Positions 49,132 through 59,289 are shown, counted from the stretch's first letter. The stretch: 64,000 nucleotides of DNA from Caulobacter sp. SLTY (GCF_009905535.1 NZ_JAAALA010000010.1:1-64000), one strand, 5' to 3'. The notes: generated by a model from the letters alone, not told the origin. Made by a program: numbers and translations.

Positions 49132-52059
49132 TTGAAAGTCCAAACCACGCGCGGCCGCCTGTTGGCGTCCACGATGATCTGCGGCGCCGCCTTCGCCGCG
49201 CTCGCCACCGCCGCTCCGGCGTTCGCGCAAGACGATACGGAAGTCGATGCCGTCTTCGTCACCGGCTCGCGGATCCCGCAACCCAACCTGGTGACCACCA
49301 GCCCGATCACTCAGGTGACGGCCGAGGACATCACCACTCAAGGCGTGACGCGCGTTGAAGACCTGGTGAACCAGCTGCCGCAGGCCTTTGCCGCGCAGAA
49401 CTCCACCGTGTCCAACGGCGCCTCCGGCACGGCCACCGTCGACCTCCGCGGCCTCGGCTCCGTCCGCACCCTGGTGCTGATCGACGGCCGCCGCATGCCC
49501 TACGGCTCGCCGAATGATCCGGCCGCCGACCTCAACCAGATCCCCGGCGCGCTGGTCGAGCGCGTTGAAGTCCTGACCGGCGGCGCCTCGGCCGTCTACG
49601 GTTCGGACGCCATCTCGGGCGTCGTCAACTTCATCATGAAGAAGGACTTCGAGGGCGTTCAGCTGTCGGGTCAGTACAGCTTCTACCAGCACAACAACGA
49701 CTACGATGGCCCCGGCAACCTGCGGGCTGAAATCGCCCGTCGCGCCACCACCAACGCCTCGCAGTTCCAGCTGCCCGACGACAACGTGATCGACGGCTAC
49801 GGCAAGGAAGTGTCGATGCTGGTCGGCGTGTCCTCGCCGGACGACCGCGGCAACGTCACCGCCTACGTGACCTACCGCAACAACGACGCGGTCATGCAAG
49901 CCGATCGCGACTACTCCGCCTGCACCGTCGGCGCGCCGACCGGCCCGCTGGGCGCCAACACCTTCACCTGCGGCGGTTCGGGCACCTCGTTCCCGGGTCA
50001 GTTCACCGACTTCTCGACCTTCGCCCTGACGGTCGGCCCGGGCCGGACCTTCATCCCCTACTCGGCGGCCAACAACGCCTACAACTTCGGCCCGATCAAC
50101 TACTACCAGCGTCCCGACGAGCGTTACTCGCTCGGCGCCGTGGGCCGTTATGAAGTCAACGACCATGTCGAAGTCTTCACCCAGCTGATGTTCACCGACT
50201 ACTCGACGGTCGCCCAGATCGCCCCGTCGGGTAACTTCTTCAGCACCGGCACCATCAACTGTGGCAACCCGCTGCTCTCGGCTCAGCAAGCCGGCCTGAT
50301 CGGCTGCTCCGCCGCCGAAATCGCCGCCGACACCGACGAAGACCTGTACATTGGTCGTCGTAACGTCGAAGGCGGCGGTCGTCAGGACGACCTGCGCTAC
50401 CAGTCCTACCGCGCCGTCGTCGGTCTCCGTGGCCAACTGGACGAAGCCTGGTCCTACGACGTGGCCGGCCAGTACAGCCGCGTTCAGCTGTCGCGGATCT
50501 ACCGCAACGACTTCTCGGTCACCCGCCTGGGCCGCGCCCTGGACGTCGTGTCCGTGGGCGGCACCCCGACCTGCCGGTCGGTGGTTGACGGCACCGATCC
50601 CAACTGCGTCCCCTACGACATCTTCGTCCTGGGCGGCGTGACGGACGAAGCGCTCGACTACCTGCAGGTCCCCGGCATCCAACGCGCCGCGACGGTCCAG
50701 CAGATCGTCACCGCCTCGATCGCGGGTGACCTGGGCGCCTACGGGATCAAGCTCCCGACCGCGACCAACGGTCTGCAGCTGGCCTTCGGCGCCGAATACC
50801 GCCGTGACGAGCTGGAATCCGACACCGACCTGGCCTTCTCGACCGGCGACCTCGCCGGCCAGGGTGGCCCGACCATCGGCCTGTCGGGCGTGACCGAAGT
50901 GTACGACCTGTTCATGGAAGCCCGCCTGCCGCTGGTCGAAGACATGCCCTTCGCCAAGCTGCTGTCGCTCGAGGTGGCCTACCGCTTCTCGGACTACGGC
51001 ACCGGCGTCAACACCGACACCTACAAGATCGGTGGTGACTGGGCTCCTTCGGATGACGTGCGCTTCCGCGCCGCCTACCAGAAGGCCGTTCGCGCCCCGA
51101 ACGTGATCGAACTGTTCACGGCCCAAGGCCTTGGCCTGTTTGATATGGACGAAGATCCCTGCGGTCTGACCGCCGTGGCTTCCGGTGACGCCAGCCGCTT
51201 CGCCACCCCGGCCCAGTGCGCCGCCACCGGCGTGACCGCGGCTCAGTACGGCACCGCTTCGCTGGACAGCCCCGCCGGGCAGTACAACTTCTTCGGCGGT
51301 GGTAACCCGGCCCTGTCGCCCGAAACCGCGAAGACCTTCACGGTCGGCGTGGTGTTCACCCCGACCTTCGTCTCGGGCCTGAACGTCTCGGTCGACTACT
51401 TCAACATCGAAGTCGAGAACATCATCACCACCTTCGGCGGGGCCAACACGGTCAACGCCTGCTACGAAGGCGGCGATGCGGTGGCTTGCGCTCGGATCAA
51501 CCGGAACGCCCTGGGCAACCTGTGGACCACCGGTGGCTTCGTCGAAGACTTCAACATCAACGTCGGCTTCCTGGAAACCAGCGGTTACGACATCGTCGCT
51601 AACTACGGGATGGACGCGGGCGACTTCGGTGGCCTGAGCTTCAACTTCGTCGGCACCGTGCTGACCAAGCTGGAATCCACCAACTCGGGCGACTGCCTGG
51701 GCGCCTTCGGTTCGCGCTGCGGCGTTCCGGCTCCGGAATGGCGTCACCGCTTCCGGGTTTCCTGGGACACGCCGTGGGGCATCGACGTCTCGGGCACCTG
51801 GCGCCACATCGGCGAAGTGACCCTCGACTCGGGCGACCGTCCGCTGGACGGCACCTGGGACGCCGAGAACTACTTCGACGTGTTCGCCTCCTGGAAGGCC
51901 ACCGACTCGGCCAGCTTCCGCGTCGGCGTCAACAACGTGCTGGATAACGATCCGCCGCTGTCCTACAGCGTCGGCACCACCGGCAACGGCAACACCTTCC
52001 CGCAGACCTACGACTCGCTCGGTCGTTACGTCTTCATGGGCTTCACCCTGGACTTCTAA
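49132..52059 (+). CDS. TonB-dependent receptor 2
   Basis: 975 residues from TTG 49132, chosen because GGAGGGAATAAG precedes it and the signal peptide (cleavage after APAFA) starts there. Plug domain with DAVFVTGSRIPQPN, TVDLRGLGSVRTLVLIDGRR, GGASAVYGSDAISGVVNFIM. Barrel ends NVLDNDPPLSYS and MGFTLDF (terminal Phe). This is the GSRI subgroup of receptors, common in Caulobacterales and Sphingomonadales. A TPR-sulfotransferase gene and opp genes flank it. Ligand unknown. Confidence 0.95.
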   Translation: MKVQTTRGRLLASTMICGAAFAALATAAPAFAQDDTEVDAVFVTGSRIPQPNLVTTSPITQVTAEDITTQGVTRVEDLVNQLPQAFAAQNSTVSNGASGTATVDLRGLGSVRTLVLIDGRRMPYGSPNDPAADLNQIPGALVERVEVLTGGASAVYGSDAISGVVNFIMKKDFEGVQLSGQYSFYQHNNDYDGPGNLRAEIARRATTNASQFQLPDDNVIDGYGKEVSMLVGVSSPDDRGNVTAYVTYRNNDAVMQADRDYSACTVGAPTGPLGANTFTCGGSGTSFPGQFTDFSTFALTVGPGRTFIPYSAANNAYNFGPINYYQRPDERYSLGAVGRYEVNDHVEVFTQLMFTDYSTVAQIAPSGNFFSTGTINCGNPLLSAQQAGLIGCSAAEIAADTDEDLYIGRRNVEGGGRQDDLRYQSYRAVVGLRGQLDEAWSYDVAGQYSRVQLSRIYRNDFSVTRLGRALDVVSVGGTPTCRSVVDGTDPNCVPYDIFVLGGVTDEALDYLQVPGIQRAATVQQIVTASIAGDLGAYGIKLPTATNGLQLAFGAEYRRDELESDTDLAFSTGDLAGQGGPTIGLSGVTEVYDLFMEARLPLVEDMPFAKLLSLEVAYRFSDYGTGVNTDTYKIGGDWAPSDDVRFRAAYQKAVRAPNVIELFTAQGLGLFDMDEDPCGLTAVASGDASRFATPAQCAATGVTAAQYGTASLDSPAGQYNFFGGGNPALSPETAKTFTVGVVFTPTFVSGLNVSVDYFNIEVENIITTFGGANTVNACYEGGDAVACARINRNALGNLWTTGGFVEDFNINVGFLETSGYDIVANYGMDAGDFGGLSFNFVGTVLTKLESTNSGDCLGAFGSRCGVPAPEWRHRFRVSWDTPWGIDVSGTWRHIGEVTLDSGDRPLDGTWDAENYFDVFASWKATDSASFRVGVNNVLDNDPPLSYSVGTTGNGNTFPQTYDSLGRYVFMGFTLDF

Positions 52060-52084
52060 GTCTAAGGTGATGGTGTGATTACGG

Positions 52085-52118
52085 AGGCGGCGGGCCATAG
52101 GCCCGCCGCCTTTCGTTT
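52085..52118 (+). terminator. Rho-independent terminator of TonB receptor 2
   Basis: Perfect 12-bp stem AGGCGGCGGGCC-ATA-GGCCCGCCGCCT followed by TTCGTTT, 25 bp past the receptor stop. It separates the receptor from the downstream sulfotransferase gene, which must have its own promoter or rely on read-through. Confidence 0.88.
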
Positions 52119-52159
52119 GACCGCTTGACGGCCCCACCGGTCATGGCGACACCGGAGCG

Positions 52160-53635
52160 ATGAGCGGATCAGCGGAGCAGTGGCGACAGCAGGCCCTGGC
52201 GGCCAGCGCCCGGCGCGACCATGCCGGCGCCATCCGCGCCTTCGAGCAGGCCCTGGCCCTGTCGCCGCGGGATCCGGCCCTTGCCGCCCGCCTGGCGCTC
52301 GAACATCTTACCTTTGGCGATGTCGAGGCCGCCCGCCGCACGGCCCATGCCGCCCGCGCCCTGCCTGGCGCCGACGCCAAGACCATCGACCGCCTGGGTC
52401 ATGTCTTCAGCCGCCTCTCCGAATTCGGGCCGGCGCTGGAACTTTTCCGCCAGGCGGCGGCCGCCGCTCCCGCCGACGTCGGCATTCTGCGCAACCTCGC
52501 CTGGGGCGCCCAGCACCTGGGCCATTTCGAGGAGGCGGCGGCCGCCCTGCGCCGCGCCCTGGCCCTGGCGCCGGACGATGATCGTGCCTGGTTCAACCTC
52601 TCCGGACTCCCCGGCTGGACCCCCGATGACGGCGATCTCGCCCGCCTGACGGCCCTGCGCGACAGGCTGGCGGGGGACGAGGAGCGCAGCCTTCAGGTGG
52701 GTCACGCCCTGGCCCGTGGACTGGAGCAGCGCGGCGATCGTCCCGCCGCCCTGGCCGCCCTGAATCTCGCCAAGGACGCCCGCCGCCGCGCCCGCCGCTA
52801 CGACATCGACGCCGCCCTGGGCGCCTTTACCGCCGCCCCGGAGGCCTGGCGCAAGGGACCGATCGGCCCGGGCGATCCTTCGGCGGCGCCGATCTTCGTC
52901 GTCGGCCCGCCCCGGTCGGGCACCACCCTCATGGACCGGATCCTCTCCTGCCACCGCGACGTCACCGCCGCGGGGGAACTGCGGGCCATGCCTCTGCTGG
53001 CTCTGCGCGCCGCAGGCGTCGGCCGCGAGGCGCCGATCACCGCCCAGGTCATGGCCGCCACCGCCGCCGCCTCGGCCGGACAGCTGGGCCGGCTCTACCT
53101 GGACGCCGCCGCCCCGCTGGCCGGGACCACGCCGCGCTTCACTGACAAGCGGCCGTTCAACCTGATCTTCGCCGGCATGATATCCCGCGCCCTGCCGAAC
53201 GCCCGCATCCTGCGCATGCGCCGAAACCCCGCCGACACCGTGCTGGGCAACTATCGCCAGCTGTTCGGCTCGGCCTCGATGTTCCACGACTACGCCTATG
53301 ACCTGGAACACACCGCCCGCTACGTTGCCGGCCTGGAAACCCTCAGCGAAGCCTGGCAGGCCCTCCTGCCTTCCGATCGCTACCGTGTGATCGACTACGA
53401 AGCCCTTGTCGCCGATCCCGAGGCCCAGATTCGCGCCGCCCTCGACTTCTGCGGCCTGGACTGGGACCCGGCCTGCCTCGACTTCCACAACAGCGCCGCC
53501 GGCGTCTCAACCGCCTCTGCCGTGCAGGTCCGCGAACCCCTGCACGACCGCAACATCGGCCTCTGGCGCCGCTACGGTGACGGCTTCGAACCGGCCCTGC
53601 GCATCCTGCGCGCCGCCGGCCGCCTCACCGATTGA
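52160..53635 (+). CDS. TPR-sulfotransferase 2
   Basis: 491 residues, same architecture as the protein at 42610. TPR segment (AIRAFEQALALSPRDPALAARLALEHL, AAAALRRALALAPDDDRAWFNL), then sulfotransferase domain with FVVGPPRSGTTLMDRILSCH, ILRMRRNPADTVLGNYRQLF and SAVQVREPLHDRNIGLWRRY. PAPS-binding residues intact. Its position just after a TonB receptor recurs in this bacterial group, but what it sulfates is not known. Confidence 0.93.
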   Translation: MSGSAEQWRQQALAASARRDHAGAIRAFEQALALSPRDPALAARLALEHLTFGDVEAARRTAHAARALPGADAKTIDRLGHVFSRLSEFGPALELFRQAAAAAPADVGILRNLAWGAQHLGHFEEAAAALRRALALAPDDDRAWFNLSGLPGWTPDDGDLARLTALRDRLAGDEERSLQVGHALARGLEQRGDRPAALAALNLAKDARRRARRYDIDAALGAFTAAPEAWRKGPIGPGDPSAAPIFVVGPPRSGTTLMDRILSCHRDVTAAGELRAMPLLALRAAGVGREAPITAQVMAATAAASAGQLGRLYLDAAAPLAGTTPRFTDKRPFNLIFAGMISRALPNARILRMRRNPADTVLGNYRQLFGSASMFHDYAYDLEHTARYVAGLETLSEAWQALLPSDRYRVIDYEALVADPEAQIRAALDFCGLDWDPACLDFHNSAAGVSTASAVQVREPLHDRNIGLWRRYGDGFEPALRILRAAGRLTD

Positions 53636-53640
53636 TCTCA

Positions 53641-53670
53641 AAGAAAAAGGGCGGGGATTTCTCCCCGCCC
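53641..53670 (-). terminator. Rho-independent terminator of the S9 peptidase gene
   Basis: On the minus strand the 9-bp stem GGGCGGGGA-GAAA-TCCCCGCCC is followed by TTTTTCTT. It is 26 bp beyond the peptidase stop and between two convergent genes. Confidence 0.88.
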
Positions 53671-53696
53671 TTGTCGCCCTTGAAGGCTGAGGGTCC

Positions 53697-55715
53697 TTAC
53701 AGACCCCCCGGCCCGCATTCGGTGCGCAGGTAGTTGTCCACCGCGGTCAGCACCTCGGCGGTCTGACCCGACATCCAGGTGCCGTAGCTGTGGCCCATGT
53801 CCTTCAGCTTAAGGAACTTCACCGGCTGGCCCGACTTCTGGGCCGCGGCGACGAAGCGTTCGGACTGCGAGATCAGCACGTTGGTGTCCCGGTCGCCGTG
53901 GTACAGGAAGATCGGGATCTTGATGTTCCCGGCCTGGCTCAGCGGCTCGAGGCCATTGACGGTCGGGCGCTGGAACTCACGCTGGATACGGTTCTGGTTG
54001 TTGCGTTCGCGGAAGGTCTCAAGCTCGGCAACGCCAGCCCCGGCGACGGCGCACTGGTACAGGCCGTTGGGCCGCACCGAGGCCGCCATGGCCGCATAGC
54101 CGCCGTAGCTGTAGCCGTGCATGGCGATGCGGTCGGGCGCGGCGATCTTCTGATCGATCATCCACTTGGCGCCGTCGTCCTTGTCGTCCTGCATCTTCTG
54201 ACCCCATTCGGAGTCACCGGCCCGCCACAGCTTCTGGCCCCAGCCTTCCGAGCCGCGGTACTGCGGCTGCAGCACGGCGTAGCCGCGGGCGGCGAAGTAC
54301 TGCGTCCAGCCGCTGCTGTCCCAGCCCATGTCGTCCCGGGCCCACGGGCCGCCGTGCGGCAGCACGATGGCGGGGTAGGGGCCCGGACCCCAGATCGAGG
54401 CCTTCGGCTTGGTCAGGAAGCCCGGCACCATCAGGCCGTCGCGAGCGGCGTACTGGACCAGGGTGGTGTCGCCCAGGGCGCGGGTGTCCAGCCAGGGGCG
54501 CGAGGAACCCAGCTTCACCACCTTCGTCCCGTCCTGCAGCAGGTAGTATTCCGGCGGCTGGCTGGCCCCGGACTTGACCACGATCACCTTGCTGAAGTCG
54601 TCCGACCAGCTGGTCATTTCCACATCGGCGCCGTCGGCCACCCGGAAGGTCACCTTCTCGCCGGTGGCGATGTCGACCCAGTTCACCGGGTTGGTCTTCA
54701 CGCCGAACGCCTTGCGCAGGCCCTTGGCGACCGAACCCATCTTCTCATCGACCCAGAAGGTCTCGGTGGTGGCAGAGTCGTAGGTGAAGCCCAGCAGACG
54801 GCCGAACTCCGAGGGGCTGCGCGAGCGGCGCAGGCCGCCGGCGTCGAACAGTTTGATCTGGAACGCCGGCTCGACGATCTTCCGCTGCTTGATGTCGTAG
54901 GTGAAGATGCCGGTCTTGTCCTGGCCCTCGTTGGTGGCCACGTAGATCAGGTTCGGATCGTCGGTGAAGCCGACGATGGCCTTCGGTTCGCGGTTGGCCG
55001 CGTACCAGCGGAAGTGCTCTTCCCAGTTCCCGTTGGCCGGGTTGCGGATGTACTGGGCAATGTAGACTTTGCCGTTGTCGAAATCGACCGACTGACGGGC
55101 GGCGATTTCGCCGTTCAGGTCGAACTGCTCACCGCCGAACTTGTCGGACCCGGTGTAGATCTTGGCCTTGGTGAAATTGTAGACGTTCAGCTTGTAGATA
55201 TCGCCGCTGATGCGCACCAGGACGTTCTTGGGGTCCTTCGGCAGGGTGTTGATCACCTGCACGAAGCCGCCCTCGCTTTGATTGATCTCGCCCGAGGCGT
55301 CGCGGAAGTTCTTGCCTTCGATATCGCTGATGAAGGTGCGGAACAGGTGACCGTTGAAATTTCCCTGCGTGTAGGTTTGACGAACGGTCAGGGCGATGCG
55401 GTCACTCTTGATGAACGACACGCCCATGCAGTCCGAGCGATCACCGCAGCCCAGGTTGACCGGTGGCTTGTCCATCGCGTCGGTGCGCCAGACGGTGACA
55501 TAGCTCTTCACGCCGTCCGGCGAGGTGATGCCGGCGATGTATTTGCCGTCCGGCGAGATCGACACACCGGTCAGCGCCGGCTGCCGGCCGAAGGCCTCTG
55601 CGGTGGGCGGTTTGATCGCGGCCGGGGCGGCCGTCTGCGCCTGGACGGCGCCGATCGGCCCGGCCGCAAGGGCGAGCAACGCGGCTAGGCCGCAGGCTTT
55701 CAGGAGTTTGTTCAC
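53697..55715 (-). CDS. Exported S9-family (prolyl oligopeptidase-like) peptidase
   Basis: 672 residues from GTG 55715 (VNKLLKACGLAALLALAAG), which opens a signal peptide (cleavage after VQAQ); the 35 residues before it are not signal-like. N-terminal beta-propeller (~40-400), then an alpha/beta hydrolase domain with PHGGPWARDDMG, nucleophile GYSYGGYAA near residue 536, acid in YHGDRDTNV and His in DMGHSYG. Periplasmic serine peptidase on oligopeptides. Divergent from TonB receptor 3. Confidence 0.94.
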   Translation of the reverse strand: MNKLLKACGLAALLALAAGPIGAVQAQTAAPAAIKPPTAEAFGRQPALTGVSISPDGKYIAGITSPDGVKSYVTVWRTDAMDKPPVNLGCGDRSDCMGVSFIKSDRIALTVRQTYTQGNFNGHLFRTFISDIEGKNFRDASGEINQSEGGFVQVINTLPKDPKNVLVRISGDIYKLNVYNFTKAKIYTGSDKFGGEQFDLNGEIAARQSVDFDNGKVYIAQYIRNPANGNWEEHFRWYAANREPKAIVGFTDDPNLIYVATNEGQDKTGIFTYDIKQRKIVEPAFQIKLFDAGGLRRSRSPSEFGRLLGFTYDSATTETFWVDEKMGSVAKGLRKAFGVKTNPVNWVDIATGEKVTFRVADGADVEMTSWSDDFSKVIVVKSGASQPPEYYLLQDGTKVVKLGSSRPWLDTRALGDTTLVQYAARDGLMVPGFLTKPKASIWGPGPYPAIVLPHGGPWARDDMGWDSSGWTQYFAARGYAVLQPQYRGSEGWGQKLWRAGDSEWGQKMQDDKDDGAKWMIDQKIAAPDRIAMHGYSYGGYAAMAASVRPNGLYQCAVAGAGVAELETFRERNNQNRIQREFQRPTVNGLEPLSQAGNIKIPIFLYHGDRDTNVLISQSERFVAAAQKSGQPVKFLKLKDMGHSYGTWMSGQTAEVLTAVDNYLRTECGPGGL

Positions 55716-56079
55716 TAAGGAATCCCCGAGGTTGAAACGCGTTCGCGCGGCAGGGGAAGGATCACCGCCAGTTTCGCGTACTGGCGTTCGATCCGGCCCA
55801 GAGGCTCGCGGTTGGCGCACAATCTACCCCGAAACGCTGGCCAGCCAAGCCTATCTTCCCTCTGGGGCCTGCGGCGCATTGTGGCCCTATCCGTCCGTCG
55901 GCTCGTGAACTGTGGCGAGATTGTAACGCCCCCATGACGAATGGCCCCAATGCCGTCATCATTCTTGGCAGGCTGTCGGAAGCTGCTTAGGGTCTCCGCT
56001 ACCTCGCGGAATCTCGTGTTCCGCGGCGGCCGTCTGTGCGGCCGTGGGGATCATCGGGCTACTGGGGAAAGTGCTCAAA
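55716..56079. other. 364-bp divergent promoter region, peptidase / TonB receptor 3
   Basis: Separates the S9 peptidase (minus) and TonB receptor 3 (plus). No open frame of substance, no repeat. Upstream of the receptor, GGGGAAAG at 56063-56070 is the ribosome site. Shared regulation of receptor and peptidase through this region is possible but no operator dyad stands out. Confidence 0.55.
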
Positions 56080-59000
56080 ATGCTGGATCGCAAGTTTTTG
56101 CTCGGAACGACCGTCATTGCCGGCCTCGCGGCCGCCGCTCTGATGACTCCGACTGTCACCTTGGCTCAACCCTCCGCGGCCGCCGCGCCGGCGGATGACG
56201 AGGACGAGGAAGAAGAAGAGGGCGACGTTTCGGCCCTGGTGATCACCGGGTCGCGCATCAAGCGCTCGGAGTTCAACAGCGCCGCCCCCATCCAGGTCAT
56301 CACCTCCGAGCAGTCCTCGCTCGAAGGCCTGGTCGACACCGCTGAAATCCTGCAGCAGTCGTCGGTGGCCTCCGGTTCGTTCCAGGTGAACAACCAACTG
56401 ACCGGCTTCGTGACCGACGGCGGTCCCGGCGCCAACACCATCTCGCTCCGCGGCCTGGGCGCCACCCGCACCCTGGTCCTGCTGAACGGCAAGCGCGTCG
56501 GCCCCGCCGGCACCCGCGGCACCGTCGGCCCCGTCGACCTGAACGTCATCCCCAACTCGATCGTCGAGCGCTTCGAAATCCTGAAGGACGGCGCCTCGTC
56601 GGTCTACGGTTCGGACGCCGTCGCCGGCGTTATCAATATCATCACCAAGTCGAACCTCGACGGGTTCGAAGTCAACGTCTACGGCAACCAGCCGTTCGAC
56701 GGCGGTGGCGAGCAGTACCGCGCCTCGGTCGCCTGGGGTAAGACCTTCGACCGCGGCTACGTGAACATGTCGCTGAACTGGCAGGACAGCAAGATCCTGC
56801 GCCGTCGCGACCGTGACGACACCGCCTGTGCGGCCGACTACCTGTTCAGCGGCGCCGGCGGCGTCAAGGGCGGCCGCGTCGACTACGCGAACACGGACCC
56901 GGCTCAGGCCGCGCCGGACGGCACCAAGTGCTACGGCCTGTTCGCCCGCGTTATTCGTTCGGGCAACGGCGACTTCATCTACAAGGATCCGGGCGTCACC
57001 TACGCGACCCCGCAGCAGGGTAACAACGCCGCCGTTGGCGTCCCCGGCTACGATCTGGCCCGTCAAGGCCGCGCCGGCTTCCCGGCCACCTTCCCCTACG
57101 GCCACTACGACGACCCGATCTACGGGCGTCAGTCGATCCTCAGCCCGGTGACCAACACCTCATTCTACCTGTCGGGTGGCTTCGACATCCTGCCGGCGCT
57201 CGAGCTGTACGGTGAGTTCCTGTTCAACCGTCGTGAGTCGGCTCAGTATGGCGCTCGGCAGTTCTTCCCGTCGACCTCGCCGCTGAACGGCGCGGTCCCC
57301 GGGCCGTTCAAATCTGTCGCTCAAGGCGGCACCGGTCAGTTCAATACGGCCGGTGGCGCCCTGACCCCGATCATTCCGCTTAAGTCGGACCGATCGCAGG
57401 AAGTGGACTACTGGCGCGCGGTTGTCGGCCTGCGGGGCGACATCGGCCGCTTCAGCTGGGATGTCTTCTACCAGCACAGCGACTCCGACGCGACGTACAA
57501 CACGGAGTCGATCTACAACGACCGCGTCGTGGCCATCACAGGCGCGACCCCGGGCACCGGCTGCAATCAGGCGGCGATCACCATCTCGGGCGGCCTCTGC
57601 TCGTCGCTGCCGACCGTTCCGCTGTTCGGCGGCGGCACCACCAACGGCATCGACTTCACCTCGCAGCGGATCCTGGCGGGTGACTTCAACGACGCCGAAC
57701 GGGCCTTCCTGTTCTTCAATGCCGTCGGTAACACCATCTACACCCAGGACCTGTTGGAAGCCTCGGTCTCTGGCGACCTGTTCAACATCTGGGCCGGCCC
57801 GGTCGGCGGCGCCTTCGGGATGACCTTCCGTGAGGACACCATCGACGATAATCCGGACCCCAACGAGCAGGCCGGTAACTTCTGGGGCTCTTCGGCCGCC
57901 GGCCGGACCCGCGGTTCCGACCAGGTGTTCGAAGTCTTCGGTGAAGTCGAGATCCCGCTGGTTAAGGGCGTCCCCGGCATCGAGAGCCTCGATCTGCAGG
58001 TCTCGGGCCGTTACACCGAGTACGACTCCTACGGCAACGGCGACACCTACAAGGTGGGCCTGAACTGGCAGATCACCCCGGCCTGGCGCATCCGCGCCAC
58101 CAAGGGCACCTCGTTCCGCGCCCCGGCGCTGTACGAACTGTACCTGGCCAACCAGACCTCGTTCCAGAACCAGGCCGCGATCGACCCGTGCATCCAGTGG
58201 GAACTCGACACCAACCCGCGGATCCAGGCCAACTGCGCCGCCGCTGGCGTGCCGATGGGCTACACCGGCGCGGGCACCAGCTCGGCCCTGATCATCACCG
58301 GCGGCGGCGCCGGCGTTCTGGAGGCTGAAACCTCCGACGCCTGGACCGCTGGCGTGATCTGGACCCCCAGCTTCATCGACCTGTCGGTGGCCGTGGAATA
58401 CTTCGACTTCCTCGTGAAGGACGAAGTGCGTCAGTTCGGTTCGGCCAACATCCTGAACCAGTGCTACACCTCGACCAGCTACCCGACCGACCCCTTCTGC
58501 ACGCTCTTCACGCGGAACGGGCCTGGCGTGGCTCTGCGGCCGAACGAAATCATCTCGGTCAACAACAGCTACGTGAACGTCGCCGAACAGGTGAACCGCG
58601 GCGTCGACCTGACCGTGCGCTACCAGCACGAGTTCGAGTTCGGCCGCATGACCTTCGACAGCCAGTTCACCTGGCAGACGAAGGACACCGTCGTCCTCCT
58701 GGGCGGCGCGGCGACCGAAGACTACAACGGGTCGAACACCGAGCCGGACTTCACCGGCAACATGTCCCTGCGGTTCGACCGTGGTGACTGGACGGTGTTC
58801 TGGAACGCCGACCTGATCGGCAAGCAGTCGGACACCGAAGAGTTCGGCGGCGATATCTTCAACAGCACCCGCTACTCGAGCACCTGTAACTTCACCCCGA
58901 CTGGCGGCGTGACGGTTCAGGGCACCTGCTCGAGCTTCCTGAACGCGGCGGGCGCCCTGGCGACCCCGGGCGCGCTCGCGGTGGTCGGTCAGCCAGTGTA

Positions 59001-59214
59001 CTACAAGCAGTACAACGAGTTCACCGCCTACCACCACTTCTCGGTCCGCAAGAAGATGGACGACTGGACCTTCGCGGCCGGTATCCAGAACGTGTTCGAC
59101 GAGCGTCCGCCGGCGCAGTCGACCGCCGCTGGTTCCCGCGCCGGTACGGCTTCGCTGTTCGCCTACGACATGCGCGGCCGTCGCGCCTTCATCAGCATCA
59201 CCAAGCGCTGGTAG
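56080..59214 (+). CDS. TonB-dependent receptor 3
   Basis: 1044 residues from ATG 56080 (MLDRKFLLGTTVIAGL). Signal peptide with cleavage after TLAQ, then an acidic tract (DDEDEEEEEGD) unusual between signal and TonB box, then ALVITGSRIKRSEFNSAAP, ISLRGLGATRTLVLLNGKRV, DGASSVYGSDAVAGVINII (plug). Barrel ends NVFDERPP and FISITKRW. Same GSRI subgroup as receptor 2. Divergent from a secreted peptidase, which suggests peptides as ligand; that is context only. Confidence 0.95.
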   Translation: MLDRKFLLGTTVIAGLAAAALMTPTVTLAQPSAAAAPADDEDEEEEEGDVSALVITGSRIKRSEFNSAAPIQVITSEQSSLEGLVDTAEILQQSSVASGSFQVNNQLTGFVTDGGPGANTISLRGLGATRTLVLLNGKRVGPAGTRGTVGPVDLNVIPNSIVERFEILKDGASSVYGSDAVAGVINIITKSNLDGFEVNVYGNQPFDGGGEQYRASVAWGKTFDRGYVNMSLNWQDSKILRRRDRDDTACAADYLFSGAGGVKGGRVDYANTDPAQAAPDGTKCYGLFARVIRSGNGDFIYKDPGVTYATPQQGNNAAVGVPGYDLARQGRAGFPATFPYGHYDDPIYGRQSILSPVTNTSFYLSGGFDILPALELYGEFLFNRRESAQYGARQFFPSTSPLNGAVPGPFKSVAQGGTGQFNTAGGALTPIIPLKSDRSQEVDYWRAVVGLRGDIGRFSWDVFYQHSDSDATYNTESIYNDRVVAITGATPGTGCNQAAITISGGLCSSLPTVPLFGGGTTNGIDFTSQRILAGDFNDAERAFLFFNAVGNTIYTQDLLEASVSGDLFNIWAGPVGGAFGMTFREDTIDDNPDPNEQAGNFWGSSAAGRTRGSDQVFEVFGEVEIPLVKGVPGIESLDLQVSGRYTEYDSYGNGDTYKVGLNWQITPAWRIRATKGTSFRAPALYELYLANQTSFQNQAAIDPCIQWELDTNPRIQANCAAAGVPMGYTGAGTSSALIITGGGAGVLEAETSDAWTAGVIWTPSFIDLSVAVEYFDFLVKDEVRQFGSANILNQCYTSTSYPTDPFCTLFTRNGPGVALRPNEIISVNNSYVNVAEQVNRGVDLTVRYQHEFEFGRMTFDSQFTWQTKDTVVLLGGAATEDYNGSNTEPDFTGNMSLRFDRGDWTVFWNADLIGKQSDTEEFGGDIFNSTRYSSTCNFTPTGGVTVQGTCSSFLNAAGALATPGALAVVGQPVYYKQYNEFTAYHHFSVRKKMDDWTFAAGIQNVFDERPPAQSTAAGSRAGTASLFAYDMRGRRAFISITKRW

Positions 59215-59250
59215 GGCACGACAGACCACAAGGTCTGAAGTCAAAGGTCG

Positions 59251-59288
59251 GGCCGGCGAGGGAAACCTCGCCGGCCTTTCCTTTGGGG
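59251..59288 (+). terminator. Rho-independent terminator of TonB receptor 3
   Basis: 11-bp perfect stem GGCCGGCGAGG-GAAA-CCTCGCCGGCC followed by TTTCCTTT, 36 bp past the receptor stop. Confidence 0.9.
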
Positions 59289-59289
59289 G

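Noticed and set aside
48859..52137. Very long open frame (over 1000 codons) antisense to TonB receptor 2
   Set aside because: High third-position GC removes stops on the opposite strand. The translated sequence is Gly/Val/Asp-rich with no domain, signal or ribosome site, and the receptor on the other strand is unmistakable.
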